A stretch of DNA of 35,000 bases from Symbiodinium natans (Eukaryota > Sar > Dinophyceae > Suessiales > Symbiodiniaceae). The position numbers were made by a program, and so were the translations under genes. The notes beneath the pieces are model-generated. The model was not told where the DNA came from. It saw nothing but the letters and a program-made list of their open reading frames with translations, and did no database searches. Of this stretch, positions 32,188-35,000 are shown one piece after another (within the stretch, counting starts at the first letter, position 1; every line of letters begins with the position of its first letter). The stretch lies in contig CAJNDS010002460.1 of assembly GCA_905221605.1 (NCBI GenBank), positions 299,124-334,123 of the forward strand, given 5' to 3'.

Positions 32188-32277
32188 CCATTCCACACGC
32201 TGGCGTCCTCGGGCTTCTTCGGCTGGCAGATCGGGGGGCTCCTAGCTCGCGCCCTATCTGCTGTTTGGTTCTTTTAG
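32188..32277 (+). CDS. exon with possible C-terminus
   Basis: Acceptor CTAAACAG|CCATTC. The frame reads PFHTLASSGFFGWQIGGLLA then RALSAVWFF and TAG at 32275-32277. The HTLASSGF start is loosely ankyrin-like (LH.LA..G). The stop overlaps the first bases of the family 6 element; a GT donor (CTGCT|GTTTGG) just before would avoid it. Confidence 0.4.
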   Translation, partial: PFHTLASSGFFGWQIGGLLARALSAVWFF

Positions 32278-32500
32278 TTGCTGAGTTCATAAGCCCCACC
32301 CCCTCCCCAAAAGTGTACATCTGGGTTTAGGGTTTAGGGTTTAGGGTTTAGGGTTTAGGGTTTAGGGTTTAGGGTTTAGGGTTTAGGGTTTAGTGTTTAG
32401 GGTTTAGGGGTTAGGGTTTAGGGTACACCTTCAACTCTTTGGGGGATGATGGTATCGCAAAAAGTGTAAAGTGTACTCTTTCAGCTACGAAGTTCTTCAG
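32274..32500. mobile_element. family 6 sequence interrupted by telomeric repeats
   Basis: TAGTTGCTG.G.TCATAAGCCC, then AAAAGTGTAC, a GGGGGAT...TATC segment and AAAAGTGTAAAGTGT.CTC..TCAGCTACGAAG match the copy at 34884-34985 in order. Here about 14 TTTAGGG units (32323-32425) are inserted after GTGTAC; GTACATCT lies before and GTACACCT after them. Confidence 0.75.
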
Positions 32501-32525
32501 GCCCAGAAAGGCTTCAGTTCAGGGT

Positions 32526-32635
32526 TGGGACGTTCCCCCGTACTCTAACAGTCCTTCATAAATTAATGGGAGGATTAGAATAGGGGGTACCGAGAATCCC
32601 TATCAAGGACTGTTAGTATAAGGGGGAACATCCCA
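32526..32635. mobile_element. family 1 MITE
   Basis: Ends TTGGGACGTTCCCCC and GGGGGAACATCCCAA; inner arms CTAACAGTCCTT and AAGGACTGTTAG. About 110 bp. Confidence 0.8.
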
Positions 32636-32639
32636 AGTT

Positions 32640-32812
32640 CGGGGCTGTGTGTACTTTATCTTGGGATGAGGGTTGAGGGTTTGGGGTTTAGGGCTTAAGG
32701 CTTACGGTTTAGCTCTTTGGTATCGTCAGTTTAAGGTTTAGGGTTGAGGGTTGTTTGGGTAGGGATCCCACAATTCTTGCGAAATGAGGTCTAAGGTTGG
32801 AGGTGTTGTGTT
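32640..32812. other. G/T-rich degenerate sequence
   Basis: Worn TTTAGGG-like units and unique DNA; no gene. Confidence 0.5.
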
Positions 32813-32962
32813 TAGGGTTTAGGGTTTAGGGTTTAGGGTTTATGGGTTTATGGGTTTAGGGTTTAGGGTTTAGGGTTTAGGGTTTAGGGTTTAGGGTTTA
32901 GGGTTTAGGGTTTAGGGTTAGGGTTTAGGGTTTAGCGTTTAGGGTTTTTTGGCTTTAGGGTT
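32813..32962 (+). repeat. (TTTAGGG)n array
   Basis: About 19 units including TTTATGG and TTAGGG variants. Confidence 0.95.
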
Positions 32963-33575
32963 AACCTGAACTTCCTTCAATTAGGTACCCGTGCCTGGAC
33001 TAGTAAACTGCAACGAGAAAACGAACCACAAAAGCTAGGTGTCCAGTACCCTGCCCCCAAGTTGCTTGCGTTCTGAACTTGTGGAGTATTCATAGGCTCA
33101 AGTATTGGAAGGTACCTACTGGGCTACTGGGGGCGGGGGCCAACATTGACAAAACTTTCAAAGCTCTACACTCACAATCCTTCAATCGCAACACACAAAA
33201 CCCTACACACTGGAAATGAACAATTAACTATCGGTCACACTTCACAGCAGAACCCTAAACAGTAAACCCTCAACCCTGAACCGTTTAGGAAGCCTATCAT
33301 TAGATTCTTAAACTCCTCATGGACCCTGTGGACGCCCCTGGCACCTAGGGCCGGGAAGACATGAACGCCCCTGGTTCCCAGCAGTGTGGTAGTGGGTGCT
33401 GTTTTCGGGTGCCGCCCCTTCATATCCCCGACGTTTGTTGATAAGAAGGACCACGACCAAAGAAACACACACTCTGACCTTAAACCCTTAAACCCTTAAG
33501 CCCTCAAAGCCCTTAAACCCTAGACCCCAAAGCCCTGAACCCTAAACCCGAAGCACCAAAAAAATAACCGTGGGC
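32963..33575. other. unique stretch, weak coding potential
   Basis: The minus frame 33235-33468 reads LSTNVGDMKGRHPKTAPTTT and continues with two GARGVH/GTRGVH repeats, reflecting a 40-bp imperfect tandem duplication (ACGCCCCTGG at 33332 and 33363). Too little evidence for a gene. Confidence 0.4.
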
Positions 33576-33712
33576 TGGGATGTTCCCCCTTTAGACTAGC
33601 AGTCCTTAATCGGGAAAACAATCGGGGGTACTATACTCCCAATTAAGGACTGTTAGCCTAAACCCTTAACCCTAAACCCTAAACCCTAAACCCTAAACCC
33701 CAAACATCCCAA
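33576..33712. mobile_element. family 1 MITE with telomeric repeats inside the right arm
   Basis: Left end TGGGATGTTCCCCCTTTAGA, inner arms CTAGCAGTCCTTAAT and ATTAAGGACTGTTAG. The right terminal repeat is split: after GTTAGCCTAA come about six CCCTAAA-type units (33660-33702), then AACATCCCA. Confidence 0.75.
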
Positions 33713-33808
33713 GCCCTGTGGGCCTCTTCCGACTCGCTTTCGGCTGCCACGGCTGCGCTCGTTGCTGGGCGCGGTGCCTTGCAGATAGATGGATACAGGC
33801 AAAGTACT
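33713..33808 (+). CDS. exon of unknown protein
   Basis: The plus frame reads LWASSDSLSAATAALVAGRG then ALQIDGYRQSTLN and ends at TTGAAT|GTTTAGGG, a telomeric donor. The acceptor is unclear. Protein-like; the minus strand is poorer. Confidence 0.4.
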
Positions 33809-33814
33809 TTGAAT

Positions 33815-33925
33815 GTTTAGGGTTAGGGTTTAGGGTTTAGGGTTTAGGGTTTAGGGTTTAGGGTTTAGGGTTTAGGGTTTAGGGTTTAGGGTTTAGGGTT
33901 TAGGGTTTAGGGTTTAGGGTTTAGG
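33815..33925 (+). repeat. (TTTAGGG)n array
   Basis: About 15 perfect units. Confidence 0.95.
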
Positions 33926-33934
33926 GGCAGCCCT

Positions 33935-34025
33935 AAGGGTCAATGTACCTAAATAGGGAAGACTTGGGCCTTAAAGTACTTCCTATATCAGGACTTTGAG
34001 GCCCAAGTGTAGAATATACATATAC
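33935..34025. mobile_element. family 2 MITE, worn copy
   Basis: GTCAATGTACCT, GACTTGGGCCTTAAAGTACT and TTTGAGGCCCAAGTGTAGAATATAC correspond to the arms of the copy at 28373-28482. Confidence 0.65.
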
Positions 34026-34105
34026 ATATATATATAGTATTTATACTGTACTTATACATACACACACTTTATACATGTGTATATATATATATACACACAC
34101 ACCGG
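34014..34105. repeat. (TA)n and (CA)n microsatellites
   Basis: TATACATATATATATAG, ACATACACACAC and a second TA/CA run at 34078-34102. Confidence 0.9.
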
Positions 34106-34584
34106 AGGGAGGGAGCAGGGTTTATATGCGGCAACATTTCCACACGCCACCAGTGGGTTTGGGGTTTAGGGTTTTGGGTCTCCCCCTCCCGCGGTTCACA
34201 GTGGGTTAGGGTGTCAGGTTCAGGGCTTAGGGTTACGTAGGCTTTAGGGTTTAGGGCTTTCACTCTGCCCCCTGTGGTTCATGGTGGGTATAGGGTTCAG
34301 GGTTGAGGGTTGACGGTTTAGGGGGGGGGGGGGGAGCGCGGACGAATGTAAGGCTCGTAGAGCTTGCAAAGGTTTCAAGACCTAGGAGTTTGCACCGGCC
34401 TTAGAAGGTTTACACGTAGGTTGGTCTGGGTCTGTCTAGGTTTTGGAGCTTTAGGGGCGAGAACTTGGGATGCGGCGAAACCTATCCAACAACACCAACA
34501 CCGCAACCCTAAACCCGAAACCCAACACCCTAAACCCTAAACCCTGAAACCCAAAGCGGTGTAGGCAAGACGTGTGACTGTGAA
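34106..34584. other. degenerate repeats, G13 tract, no supported gene
   Basis: Worn TTTAGGG units at 34155-34320, G13 at 34321-34334, unique DNA, and a short CCCTAAA zone at 34505-34550. Confidence 0.6.
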
Positions 34585-34705
34585 GAGTGACTGTACCTTT
34601 GACCCTTAAGCTTCTACCCTTGGATTTTTTGGGGGACCCTTTTTGTAAGATCGTTCAGGTACTTTCAGGGCCATATTCGCGTTTAGGGGTACAACCTTAG
34701 GGGTA
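34585..34705. mobile_element. family 3 dispersed element, third copy
   Basis: ACTGTACCTTTGACCCTTAA, TTTTTTGGGGGACCC, GGGCCATATTC and TAGGGGTACAACCTTAGGGG in the family order. Confidence 0.6.
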
Positions 34706-34883
34706 AACTCTAAACCCTAAACCCTAAACCCGAGACCTGGCAGGTCTTGGGAGTTCTTGAGGCTTTCATGGGCAAAGGCTTTCCGGGCTTAAGTGGCTCA
34801 AGGAAGCCTAAAAAGGCCAAGGGAGTATGGTTTAGGGTTTAGGGTTTAGGGGGTATGGGTTGAAGGCCTTGAGGGCTTAATCT
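34706..34883. other. short arrays and unique DNA
   Basis: CCCTAAA units at 34707-34730 and TTTAGGG at 34830-34850; no gene seen. Confidence 0.6.
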
Positions 34884-34985
34884 TAGTTGCTGCGGTCATA
34901 AGCCCCCAAAAAGTGTACGCTTTCAGTTCCATAAGGGATTCTAGTATCCCGAAAAGTGTAAAGTGTGCTCACTCAGCTACGAAGC
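34884..34985. mobile_element. family 6 sequence, uninterrupted copy
   Basis: TAGTTGCTGCGGTCATAAGC, AAAAAGTGTACGCTTTCAG, then AAAAGTGTAAAGTGTGCTCA and TCAGCTACGAAG. It serves as the empty-site reference for 32274-32500. Confidence 0.75.
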
Positions 34986-35000
34986 AATGCTTTGAGGTTT

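Noticed and set aside
34785-34800. Relict dinoflagellate spliced leader (GGCTCAAG)
   Set aside because: Only eight bases match the end of the known leader, and the rest of the motif is absent.
1-35000. A chromosome end (true telomere)
   Set aside because: Arrays are short, change orientation repeatedly and are separated by unique DNA over the whole window; neither edge is a long one-direction array.
1-35000. tRNA or rRNA genes
   Set aside because: I looked for conserved tRNA arms and rRNA core motifs by eye and found none; a covariance-model scan would be needed to be certain.

Overview
This window looks like nuclear DNA of a dinoflagellate or a close alveolate relative. The evidence is indirect. 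There are hundreds of interstitial copies of the heptamer TTTAGGG/CCCTAAA in both orientations. Coding information sits in very short GC-rich islands of about 50-120 bp that read as exons, with GT, GC and possibly GA donors. There are no operons, ribosome-binding sites or bacterial genes. A green alga, plant or chromerid also has TTTAGGG telomeres and cannot be excluded. I saw no rRNA, tRNA or CRISPR.

Layout. (1) 1-6.9 kb: a degenerate minus-strand ankyrin-repeat gene split into small exons, running off the left edge. Most of its introns start with (TTTAGGG)n just after the donor and carry (CCCTAAA)n near the acceptor, read on the coding strand. (2) 7-13.7 kb: further minus-strand exon islands of unrecognised helical or charged proteins, telomeric arrays and several small inverted-repeat (MITE-like) elements. 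(3) 13.98-17.83 kb: an island almost free of telomeric repeats. It holds the best gene, a five-exon minus-strand multi-pass membrane protein of about 705 residues whose reading frame is kept across every proposed junction; its C-terminal half recalls XK-related proteins. One of its introns is built from a dispersed repeat family. (4) 17.84-29.7 kb: dense telomeric arrays with minus-strand exon islands, many very convincing as peptide but not assignable to a family. (5) 29.7-35 kb: islands reading mainly on the plus strand, including another ankyrin fragment, plus more elements.

The most interesting signal is the behaviour of the telomeric arrays. At least five are flanked by direct repeats of about 12-28 bp. 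One more interrupts a dispersed element whose uninterrupted copy is also in the window, and two others interrupt or replace part of other elements. Their orientation around exons is mostly outward, so many introns would begin and end with complementary telomeric repeats. Together this suggests that telomeric repeats have been inserted as discrete events (break repair by telomerase, or an introner-like process) and are tolerated because they are spliced out.

At least nine small dispersed families are present, called families 1-9 in the entries. Exon boundaries outside the membrane-protein gene are proposals from open frames, splice motifs and peptide character; several islands are open on both strands and are marked as ambiguous.
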